A stretch of 64,000 nt of DNA, taken from NCBI GenBank assembly GCA_018818125.1, contig JAHISQ010000054.1, forward strand, positions 1 through 64,000, in the 5' to 3' direction. Shown here one piece after another: positions 41,679 to 49,524 of the stretch; the first letter of the stretch is position 1; the number at the start of each line of letters is the position of its first letter. The stretch comes from Candidatus Rifleibacteriota bacterium (GTDB lineage: Bacteria > Muiribacteriota > Ozemobacteria > Ozemobacterales > Ozemobacteraceae). Made by a program: the position numbers and the translations under genes. The notes under the pieces are model-generated. The model searched no databases and was not told the DNA's origin. It saw nothing but the letters and a program-made list of their open reading frames with translations.

Positions 41679-42427
41679 TGCAGAAGATCCCCAGAATAAG
41701 CATATATGCGCGGCTTTTCCGAGACATGCGACTCAATGAACCAGACCGGGCCACGCCTCACAAATTCGAGCCCGCAAATTTTGGACAGCTCTTTTAAAGC
41801 ATCAAGTGGACTGGCAGCCTGCAGTTCCACACTAATTTTCGACGGCAAACTTCCAGGCAGCTCTAATTCAATACCGGCAAGTTTTGCCAGCTCCTCGATT
41901 ACCGGCAATAAAGGAGCAGCGTGTAGACTGATAACTGTCGGGGCATATTTTTCTTCGGCAGGGCTTAGTAAAAAGCCTGGTTCAATTAAATTTGGAACAA
42001 CAAGCGCAGTTTTTTCAGAAATTCTAACGATGACATCACTATTCTGGTAACGTAGCGTTGCGAGGCAACCCGGGCGTATATACAAACACGCTCTTACATC
42101 GTCAGGTCGTTGCGACGGCGCCACTATATACCCCAGACACAGATCGCGACTGGCATATGCTTTCTTAACAAGGCTTTGACCTATTTTGGTTTGTGAAAAA
42201 TCAAGTATCAGACATCTGTTGGCACCGACAAACGAGGCTGCTGGCCGTTTTGCCGCATTGAGCGATATAACGATTTCCGTATCAGCGTCTCTTTCTTCAA
42301 TTCTGACATTTTCAAGAATCTGAACACTGCTACCGGCACTGGCAAGTCGCCAGCTCAGTGCTGAAAGAAGTACAATAAAATAAAACATATAAATACGTCT
42401 TTGATTTTTTTTGCTGATACCAATCAT
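41675..42427 (-). CDS. AMIN- and STN-domain envelope protein
   Basis: About 250 residues with an N-terminal signal (MFYFIVLLSALSWRLASAGS, from the ATG at 42388). The AMIN-like domain covers about residues 35-140 of this form (VRIEERDADTEIVISLN, RCLILDFSQTKIG). It is followed by an STN-like secretin/TonB short domain (VIEELAKLAGIELELPG, SVELQAASPLDALKELSK, VWFIES). AMIN domains bind peptidoglycan and STN domains begin secretins such as PilQ. Here the protein stops where a secretin barrel would start, so it resembles a secretin N-terminus alone. The start 42427 follows the upstream stop by one base. No ribosome site is obvious. Confidence 0.7.
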   Translation of the reverse strand: MIGISKKNQRRIYMFYFIVLLSALSWRLASAGSSVQILENVRIEERDADTEIVISLNAAKRPAASFVGANRCLILDFSQTKIGQSLVKKAYASRDLCLGYIVAPSQRPDDVRACLYIRPGCLATLRYQNSDVIVRISEKTALVVPNLIEPGFLLSPAEEKYAPTVISLHAAPLLPVIEELAKLAGIELELPGSLPSKISVELQAASPLDALKELSKICGLEFVRRGPVWFIESHVSEKPRIYAYSGDLLQ

Positions 42428-42428
42428 T

Positions 42429-42890
42429 CTATTCAAGGAGACACCGCTCGAGCATGAAGTATACTGCCAGACGCGTGCTATCTGAGGACGGTGGACGCAA
42501 TAGCTCACATTCATCAGGAGCGAGGCTCTGTAAGCGGCGACAAATACTATCAGCACAAACCTCATCATTTGAACCGAACTTTGCCGCCTCAGGAATTACG
42601 CGAGCGGAGTGCTTACCAATCTGCATAAGAGCATGGTTCCAGTCACTCGCTGATATTTTCTCAAATGGTTCCAATGTCATGCCAGGGCGGGGTCTAACGG
42701 CACCGATTCGGATCAGTTGACGACAAAGCTGATAAACCGGGTGATCTAATGGGATGTCTCTAAATGCCTGATCAGCAGTAACTACACTGCTGCTGTTTGC
42801 AAGAACAAAAAATGTCACTGTGCCAGATGTCAGCAGCAGGAGCAAAGTTCCCAGCAATAGCCTGTTGAACCGATCTTTTAAAATCTGCAT
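42429..42890 (-). CDS. Membrane-anchored small SLH-like protein
   Basis: 153 residues with one N-terminal membrane helix (about 10-30). A stretch AFRDIPLDHPVYQLCRQL, then IRIGAV, matches the SLH opening pattern. The remainder is helical with four Cys in its second half. First gene of the three-gene SLH/AMIN/STN/carboxypeptidase-regulatory operon. Function unknown. Confidence 0.6.
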   Translation of the reverse strand: MQILKDRFNRLLLGTLLLLLTSGTVTFFVLANSSSVVTADQAFRDIPLDHPVYQLCRQLIRIGAVRPRPGMTLEPFEKISASDWNHALMQIGKHSARVIPEAAKFGSNDEVCADSICRRLQSLAPDECELLRPPSSDSTRLAVYFMLERCLLE

Positions 42891-43038
42891 ACATCAATTA
42901 TCGACAATTTAAGCAAAATTTCTTATTAGGTCTGAACTGCTATTTGCCGAAGTTTTTTGTCGACTAATTATTTGCGTTGTGCTAATATTGGCCGGATTAG
43001 AGTGCTACAACATACTCGAGCGGGGTACACGAGGGAAA

Positions 43039-44967
43039 ATGACGCCTTTCAGAAAAATATTTTTTGTTCTGACAGATATAATCTGCATAGCATTTTCCTT
43101 GGTTGCCGCAATCTGGCTTAAATTCGATAAATTGCAGCCAGAGCACGTTCAATACCTACTATTCATAATTCCCATTCTGACTCCGGTCGGTCTGGCCAGT
43201 TTCTGGTTTATGGGGCTGTATAATCGCACTTTACGCTTTACCTCTCTGCCAGATATGGTCGCAGTATTTACCGCGGTCACGACGTATTCAATGCTCAAGA
43301 TAGCGGCGATCTTTTTCACTCAGGGCTTCTCTAATTTCAGCGCTGTATTTGTAATAGACTGGATGATCTCGCTTATTCTTATTGGCAGCAGTCGTATTGC
43401 ACCGCGTGTTGGCCTGAGCATGCTTGAAGCAAGCCCCCTCCGTGGCTGGCTGTCCCAGAAAACATCCCAGAAATCCAAACGAGTGCTTATCGTTGGTGCT
43501 GGACAGGGTGGAGAAAGCATTCTGCGTGAAATTAAACGCAACGTAAATCTGGCAATCAACGTTATCGGCATGGTTGATGACAACCCTAAAAAAAGCTGCC
43601 AGATAATTCATGGTGTTAAGGTTCTTGGCAACAGCGAAAAGATCGCAGGTATCGTAAAAGAACATGGTGTAGACGAAATAATCATTGCGATTCCATCAGC
43701 TTCAGGTCACGAGCTACGACGCATCATCAAGCTGTGTCAGGATACCAAAGTGAGATTTAAAACTCTGCCAGGACTGCAGGATATCATCGCAGGCAAACTG
43801 GTCAGTCTTCAGCTGCGCGATATAGCAATCGAAGATTTATTGCGTCGACCACCTGCCGAGATTAACCTGGCCGAAATTGCCGCCTATGTAACCGGCAAAA
43901 TTGTAATGGTGACAGGCGCAGGCGGCAGCATTGGCAGCGAAATATGTCGCCAGATTCTGCCTTTCCAGCCTGCAAAACTAATCCTGCTTGGACATGGCGA
44001 GAACAGCATTTTTAAAGTCAATCAGGAACTGCATGGTAACGAAAACCTCGGCAATACCTTGTTGATTCCGGTAATCACAGACATCCAGGATCGCGACAAA
44101 ATCGCCAGCCTGTTTATTTCTTATCGACCTGACATGGTATTTCATGCGGCCGCCCACAAACATGTGCCCCTGATGGAGCTCAATCCGGAAGAAGCTGTAA
44201 AGAACAATGTACTCGGCACTCGCAACCTGGTCGATGCAGCTCATAACGCCAAAGTTGAAAGATTTGTCATGATCTCTACCGACAAAGCGGTCAACCCGAC
44301 TTCGGTCATGGGTGCCAGCAAACGTGTTGCCGAAAAGATTCTCAAATGCTACGCCAGGCGCAGTCAAACCAGATTTGTGGCTGTACGTTTTGGCAATGTA
44401 TTGGGCAGCCGTGGCAGCGTTATTCCGCTTTTCAAGGAACAGATAGAAAAAGGCGGCCCCATTACCATTACCCACCCGAAAATGATTCGCTACTTCATGA
44501 CTATCCCCGAAGCCAGCAAGCTGGTTATTCAGGCCGGTTCATACGGTAAGGGCGGCGAAGTTTTTATTCTCGACATGGGCGAACCGGTACGCATCGTTGA
44601 CCTGGCTGAAGACCTGATCAGACTCTCAGGGCTCGAAGTCGGCAAAGACATTGAAATCAAGTTTACCGGCATCAGGCCTGGCGAAAAGCTTTATGAAGAA
44701 TTGCTCACAGCTTCAGAAGGCATTACCGCTACCCGCAACCGCAAAATTTATATTGCCAGACCAGAAGAAGTGGACGAGTCTGCGCTTATGACGCAGGTTG
44801 AACGCCTGGAAATATCAGCGCGAGCCGGCAAGATCAGCAAGTTGCTAAAAATCTTTCAGGAAATAGTCCCCTCATTTGCACCTAACCGCGACATGATTCA
44901 CAGCGACAAGCAAGTGCGTGAAAGTAAAAGCCAGCCCACGCAGCAAACACAACTGAGAGTGCTCTGA
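43039..44967 (+). CDS. CapD/FlaA1-like membrane nucleotide-sugar 4,6-dehydratase
   Basis: 642 residues. Four N-terminal membrane helices (to about 120) with a CoA-binding-like domain (VLIVGAGQGGESILREI), then an extended SDR domain (VTGAGGSIGSEICRQ, VFHAAAHKHVPLME, STDKAVNPTSVMGASKR, FGNVLGSRGSVIPLF). This is the PglF/CapD/WbpM group, which converts UDP-GlcNAc to a 4-keto-6-deoxy sugar for surface polysaccharide or protein glycans. ATG 43039 follows GAGGGAA; a GTG 20 codons upstream is less likely. It fits the GT26 fusion gene and short GlmU as surface-sugar enzymes. Confidence 0.9.
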   Translation: MTPFRKIFFVLTDIICIAFSLVAAIWLKFDKLQPEHVQYLLFIIPILTPVGLASFWFMGLYNRTLRFTSLPDMVAVFTAVTTYSMLKIAAIFFTQGFSNFSAVFVIDWMISLILIGSSRIAPRVGLSMLEASPLRGWLSQKTSQKSKRVLIVGAGQGGESILREIKRNVNLAINVIGMVDDNPKKSCQIIHGVKVLGNSEKIAGIVKEHGVDEIIIAIPSASGHELRRIIKLCQDTKVRFKTLPGLQDIIAGKLVSLQLRDIAIEDLLRRPPAEINLAEIAAYVTGKIVMVTGAGGSIGSEICRQILPFQPAKLILLGHGENSIFKVNQELHGNENLGNTLLIPVITDIQDRDKIASLFISYRPDMVFHAAAHKHVPLMELNPEEAVKNNVLGTRNLVDAAHNAKVERFVMISTDKAVNPTSVMGASKRVAEKILKCYARRSQTRFVAVRFGNVLGSRGSVIPLFKEQIEKGGPITITHPKMIRYFMTIPEASKLVIQAGSYGKGGEVFILDMGEPVRIVDLAEDLIRLSGLEVGKDIEIKFTGIRPGEKLYEELLTASEGITATRNRKIYIARPEEVDESALMTQVERLEISARAGKISKLLKIFQEIVPSFAPNRDMIHSDKQVRESKSQPTQQTQLRVL

Positions 44968-44976
44968 TAAAAAACC

Positions 44977-45012
44977 ATCTCGCACATCTCGCACATCTCG
45001 CACATCTCGCAA
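44977..45012. repeat. 9-bp tandem repeat
   Basis: The unit ATCTCGCAC is repeated nearly four times between two convergent genes. Flanks CCATCT and AGATGG can pair. It is probably a slippage-born satellite. Confidence 0.8.
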
Positions 45013-45088
45013 AAGATGGCTGAATCACCTGTCAGAAGTTCTGATAGATAGACCGCTTCAAGATTCCCCTGGCCAGACACAGCAAAAA

Positions 45089-46876
45089 TCAGCTATTCTC
45101 GTCGTCTTTACCAGAAATTGGCGGAAAAGGCTGAGAGGACGGAGTTTCAGGCTCTTTACCCATAACCGGCGGAAAAGGCTGACTTTCGAGCTTCTTATCG
45201 TCTTTCATCTCTTTGGCAGACATCGGCGGAAAAGGCTGACTTTCAAGCTCGTGAACACTATCTGACAGTTCTTTTATCTCTGTCTCATCGTCGATGAGAA
45301 TCATATCGTCAGTGTCTTCCAGTTTTTCAAAATACTGGAAAAGCTTGCGATCAAAAGCTTTTAAAAATGCTTCAACACATTCGGGGTCGAACTGTTTGCC
45401 TGAGAATTTCTTGAGTTCACCAATAGCGGTTTTTACGGTAAGACCTTTGCGGTAAGGGCGATTAGTAGTCATGGCATCAAAAGCATCGGCAACACATATT
45501 ATGCGACCAGAAAGGGGTATAGTTTCGCCAATCAGATGGTCAGGGTAACCACGTCCGTCAAAATACTCGTGGTGATGAAGCACACCAGGAATTTTATCCG
45601 CGAGAAAATCAACCGGGCGCAAAATTTTGGCACCAATAGCAGGATGCTTTTTGATAATTGCATATTCTTCATCAGTCAGTCGACCAGGCTTTCTGATGAT
45701 ACTATCTTTAATGCCGATTTTACCCACATCGTGCAACAGCCCTGCATAGCGAATATCTTCGACATCTTTGGGCAACAGATTCATTTCTTCGGCGATTGCG
45801 ACAGAATACTGAGTTACTCGACGTGAGTGCCCCTGTGTATATGGGTCTTTGGCGTCGATTGCAGTCGCCAGAACTTCAATTGTAGAGAGATAAACCTTTT
45901 GGATGTTTTCATACAAACGGGCGTTTTCGATCGACGATACCGCCTGATTTGCCATGTTTTCGAGCATCTCTAGATCGTGATCGTTAAAAGGAATAGTACC
46001 TGTGCGATTAAGCACCTGTAGAATCCCTATAACCTTATCTTTAAGCCGCATCGGCACGCAAATCATTGAGCGGGTCACAAACCCCGACTTTTTATCAGCA
46101 CCCTTAAAAAACCGCGGATCTTTCTCGGTATCCGGCACAATTATCGGTTTGTTATTCTGAGCAGCCCATCCGGCAAGACCGGTGCCCAGAGGCAACCGAA
46201 TTTCCTGGAGTTTGGCGCCAACATTCGGATCACCAGATACAATATGAAAATACAACTCGTGAGTCTGGTCATCGACCAGGTAAACGGTTGAAGTTTCGCA
46301 ACGCATAACCTTGGTTGCAGTACTCATTATCTTGGTAAGCAGTTCGCGCAGATCAAGGGTTGAGCTTACAACCCGACCAACTTCAAGGAGAGCCGCCATT
46401 TCTTCCATGTGCAGCTGGACCAGCTCTACTTCAAGAAAAGTGTTGATCGAAGTCGTTGCCAGTTCGCAAAATGCCGAGAACGATGATAATTGAGCTGGAT
46501 CGGTCTGTTCCATCTCGGGTAGTATCAGCATTCCAAAAATGTCGTCTTCAGAACCAAGTGGAATCAGCAGATGAATTTCGCCATTTTCGTCGGCCGTAGT
46601 TCTTGCTTTCACCACAATCTTCTCAAGTTTTTCGCGCGTAAAAGTTTCGCAATGAAAGGTCAGGCTTTTTTCTAGAAACCCCTCATTAAATCTTATCCTT
46701 GAGGTCTGTGCAGATGGGTCGAAAAAAATAACAGCGAAGCCGGCTCTGCCAAACATCGAAGTTGCCGCCTTACTGAGGACAAGCAGAATCTTATCAGTAT
46801 TCTTTCCGCTTGAAAGAATCTGCTTCTGTGCCTCGTAAAGGAGCTGCTGATGCAATGCTGTCAAATTTTCAGCCAC
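45089..46876 (-). CDS. GAF-GAF-HD-GYP cyclic-di-GMP phosphodiesterase
   Basis: 595 residues. A GAF-like domain (about 20-150), a clear GAF domain (about 165-325) and an HD-GYP domain (about 330-510) with HDVGKIG and HHHEYFDGRGYPD, 53 residues apart as usual, so it should degrade cyclic di-GMP. The tail (about 540-595) is acidic and carries three QPFPP repeats. The start is GTG 46876. An ATG nine bases upstream, closer to the AGGAG site, gives only a seven-codon frame. No membrane helix. It follows the YmdB-like gene by 54 bases. Confidence 0.9.
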   Translation of the reverse strand: MAENLTALHQQLLYEAQKQILSSGKNTDKILLVLSKAATSMFGRAGFAVIFFDPSAQTSRIRFNEGFLEKSLTFHCETFTREKLEKIVVKARTTADENGEIHLLIPLGSEDDIFGMLILPEMEQTDPAQLSSFSAFCELATTSINTFLEVELVQLHMEEMAALLEVGRVVSSTLDLRELLTKIMSTATKVMRCETSTVYLVDDQTHELYFHIVSGDPNVGAKLQEIRLPLGTGLAGWAAQNNKPIIVPDTEKDPRFFKGADKKSGFVTRSMICVPMRLKDKVIGILQVLNRTGTIPFNDHDLEMLENMANQAVSSIENARLYENIQKVYLSTIEVLATAIDAKDPYTQGHSRRVTQYSVAIAEEMNLLPKDVEDIRYAGLLHDVGKIGIKDSIIRKPGRLTDEEYAIIKKHPAIGAKILRPVDFLADKIPGVLHHHEYFDGRGYPDHLIGETIPLSGRIICVADAFDAMTTNRPYRKGLTVKTAIGELKKFSGKQFDPECVEAFLKAFDRKLFQYFEKLEDTDDMILIDDETEIKELSDSVHELESQPFPPMSAKEMKDDKKLESQPFPPVMGKEPETPSSQPFPPISGKDDENS

Positions 46877-46930
46877 TCTGCCATTGTCTCCTAATTTCTA
46901 TTCCCATTTTTCTAGAAGTGAAAAGATCTA

Positions 46931-47716
46931 TCAAAAACTAAGTGTCTCACACACAAATCTCTGCGCTTTTCCATCATTGCCAAGCCATAGAATGGTGCAA
47001 TCACACTTCAAAGTTCCCCAGCCTGTCTGTTGAGCCACCGGCAATCGGTCAATTTTACGCTGCCACCAAATTTCAGGGGCAAGCCCACCAATAGAACCTG
47101 CACAGGCGACACTCCCAACCTCTGGCTGCAGAAACCCGCCATCGGCAATAATTTCGCCGGCAGCTGACAAAAAGCCAAAGCCACTGCCAAACCAGCTGAT
47201 CTGGTGGCCTGAATTTGTATATCTCCAGGCAAGAGCTTTTTTCAGGTCATAGTCACTACCGTGTACATTAATTAATACGGGATACTTATCAACTTTGTTC
47301 CTAAAAAAATCATCAAGAACCCTATAGGCAGGTTCAACCAGGATTTTTCCGCTGCCGTCAAGCAAACTCATCACCCAGAAAGGATCCGAAGCTTTATCGT
47401 AAAGCACAACTCCGTTCCCGGGCGAATTTACAGGCAGATTCAATGGCCTTATCAACGACCAGCGATCGGACGAACTGGCGGATCGCGCAGCACCCCGCGC
47501 TATTGCCTGTTCACCAGGAAAAACAAGATCTATTCCACTTTCAAAGAGCACTTCGATCTGAGAGTCAAGCCTTGCGGCATTGGCAAACAGCCCGCTGGCG
47601 TTGCACAAAACAACACACCCGCTGCCAGCCTTCGATTTCACGGCATCAACAAGTTTCCGAAGCTGCCCAAAGGCCACTTCGTGCTGAACAACGCCTAAAA
47701 AAGCAATGACTGACAT
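46931..47716 (-). CDS. YmdB-family protein lacking metal-binding residues (probable pseudoenzyme)
   Basis: 261 residues, the usual size for YmdB (TIGR00282) phosphodiesterases. It aligns along its length with them: GVVQHEVAFGQLRKLV at the start, RPLNLPVNSPGNGVVLY (family RPANYP...PGRGY) and the HGSDYDLKKALAWRY region. The metal ligands are replaced. The first Asp is Val9, the GEN motif reads ASG (40-42), GNH reads GEQ (68-70), and GTHTH reads GSGFG (177-181). Only His152 of the key His remains. It is therefore likely a non-catalytic relative that may bind ligand or a partner. Upstream of and probably co-transcribed with the HD-GYP gene. Confidence 0.72.
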   Translation of the reverse strand: MSVIAFLGVVQHEVAFGQLRKLVDAVKSKAGSGCVVLCNASGLFANAARLDSQIEVLFESGIDLVFPGEQAIARGAARSASSSDRWSLIRPLNLPVNSPGNGVVLYDKASDPFWVMSLLDGSGKILVEPAYRVLDDFFRNKVDKYPVLINVHGSDYDLKKALAWRYTNSGHQISWFGSGFGFLSAAGEIIADGGFLQPEVGSVACAGSIGGLAPEIWWQRKIDRLPVAQQTGWGTLKCDCTILWLGNDGKAQRFVCETLSF

Positions 47717-47725
47717 AAGCAGTTA

Positions 47726-47754
47726 ATTGTATCATATAGGCTGTTCTACCACAA
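47726..47754 (-). promoter_or_regulatory. Promoter of the YmdB-like gene, probable short leader
   Basis: Minus strand TTGTGG (47754-47749), 17-nt spacer, TACAAT (47731-47726), nine bases before ATG 47716. No ribosome binding site. Confidence 0.5.
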
Positions 47755-47890
47755 CAAAAACGATGTTATAAATTCGAGTGCACCTTATAAACTTGCTGTT
47801 CAAAGCAGTTTTGTGCTTCAAATTCTTCATGGCGGCTAAAAATAGAGGTGCAAACTGTACAGAATATCCTGCATAAACAGAAGCTGCAGA

Positions 47891-49399
47891 TCAGTAGTGG
47901 CTGATCCAGCTCAAATGTAAGCTTTTCTCTTCAAGATTGTTTTGATAAAAAGTCTTATGTTTTTCACTGCCAAGCTGAAAAGCCAGCTCAAGAGAGTTCG
48001 ACAGCGAGAACGTTTTTTCGACGCCGACACGCCAGTTATTGCGATTATTGCTAGAATAGAGCTCGTTTTCAAAATCAACAAACTCAATGTTAAAAAATTC
48101 CGACTTCACCCTGAACCTTACTGTCTCTGTAATCAGATAGTCCCAGGCAACCAGAGCTCGCAACTCGTCTTCGTCGGGGTACATGAGTCTTTTCTGATCA
48201 TAACGGCGGCGCAAGCCAGAAAACAACAGACTGGCACGCGAGCGCCCCTGCGTGTAAAAACCTTCGTAGATCAACGAATTGACTCTGAAATCCTCTGACC
48301 CAGTAGACGGATGTTTCTGCAACTCATCGATAAAGGTAATGGTTTGCGTCATATTCGCTGAGTAATCGTAATCAGCAGCCAAGGATAAAAAATTCGCATT
48401 GTAGTCATGCAGAAAATAAGTTCCAGATTCGCGCTGATAATCAACCTTGCGATAAGTATCGCGCAGGCGCAGGGTCAAGTCTTCCGCAATTTCGTATGCA
48501 GCCTCAAATCCGCCGGCAACTTGACTATAGGTGTTATCAATGCGGGTGCGATCACGGGTAGACAGGTCGGCAAACACCTTAAGATAAAGATCACCACGGG
48601 TCTTCTGCCTGCTATATTTCGCTCTGGGATCATCATCACGTGGATTGACAACGTAGTGAGTATAGTAGTCAACCGCTTTACGCGCGGCCATTCCATTAGG
48701 AAAATTTGCAAAGTAGTTGCGCTCACCTCTGGTGGAGTTAGCGACAGCGGTGTATTTATGACGACCCGGAATAAGAGACACAATCTCAAAACCGCCTATT
48801 GCCTCGCGGTAATTTGCATCGAGGTCGTTTTCGAACTCACGCTCTTCATAGGCGCCAAGAAGGTTAAAGCAGGTGCGCTGGGAAAACTCGTGACTCATAA
48901 GAGCGCCCCCACGATTCGACCTGAAGCTGTAATTTTCGAGCTCTGGCATGTCAAGATAGTGGTTATCAAAATCGAACTGAAAGTAATCGTGATCACCAGC
49001 CGCAATCCCCCAGGCCACGTTGAGGTAATGATCCAACTCACGATATTTAAAGGAAGTGTAGTCGCGGCTTAGCGCATCTTGTTTGTTGTAATACAAGTAA
49101 TTTAAACGTTCGGTGATGTCGAGAAAATGTGTCTCGTTCAAATCACCCTTGACCGCCAGCAATAGATCACTGCGACTGCCAAAAAAGGTTTTGTCATACT
49201 GATTTCTGCTGATTGTGGGTGTTATCGAAGCCGGGTCGTATAGATTCTCATACCAGTCACGCCTTGTGCTGTCTATAACCGTGCGCGAATCATAATCATA
49301 TACCAGCTTAAAGGTATCGTCAGCAGCGTCTGCCGGCAAGGCAAAGAGAAACATTGCCAGAACAAACGCTAGCCTTATTATAGTTCGAACTCTTTCCAT
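47891..49399 (-). CDS. Outer-membrane beta-barrel protein
   Basis: 502 residues. Signal peptide MERVRTIIRLAFVLAMFLFA, cleaved near ADAADD, then alternating aromatic strands throughout (TFKLVYDYDSRTVIDSTRRD, HYLNVAWGIAAGDHDYFQFD) and an aromatic end (LSWISHY). This is typical of a large outer-membrane barrel, possibly 18-22 strands; I cannot name a family. It is divergent from the sigma54 activator at 49525, which might regulate it. Confidence 0.7.
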   Translation of the reverse strand: MERVRTIIRLAFVLAMFLFALPADAADDTFKLVYDYDSRTVIDSTRRDWYENLYDPASITPTISRNQYDKTFFGSRSDLLLAVKGDLNETHFLDITERLNYLYYNKQDALSRDYTSFKYRELDHYLNVAWGIAAGDHDYFQFDFDNHYLDMPELENYSFRSNRGGALMSHEFSQRTCFNLLGAYEEREFENDLDANYREAIGGFEIVSLIPGRHKYTAVANSTRGERNYFANFPNGMAARKAVDYYTHYVVNPRDDDPRAKYSRQKTRGDLYLKVFADLSTRDRTRIDNTYSQVAGGFEAAYEIAEDLTLRLRDTYRKVDYQRESGTYFLHDYNANFLSLAADYDYSANMTQTITFIDELQKHPSTGSEDFRVNSLIYEGFYTQGRSRASLLFSGLRRRYDQKRLMYPDEDELRALVAWDYLITETVRFRVKSEFFNIEFVDFENELYSSNNRNNWRVGVEKTFSLSNSLELAFQLGSEKHKTFYQNNLEEKSLHLSWISHY

Positions 49400-49485
49400 C
49401 AGCTGTATTTTTCCGGATTACGACGGTGAGGATAACTTTCCGCATCTATATTCGGCAAAAGTCGCCAAAGCATGAACGGAAAGCA

Positions 49486-49515
49486 TTGAAAAATATACCA
49501 GCTAAGTTGTAATAT
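49486..49515 (+). promoter_or_regulatory. Promoter of the sigma54 activator gene, probable short leader
   Basis: TTGAAA (49486-49491), 18-nt spacer, TAATAT (49510-49515), nine bases before ATG 49525. No ribosome binding site. Confidence 0.5.
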
Positions 49516-49524
49516 TCTCTTAGC

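Noticed and set aside
44977..45012. A small CRISPR array
   Set aside because: Units are 9 bp, directly adjacent and without spacers.
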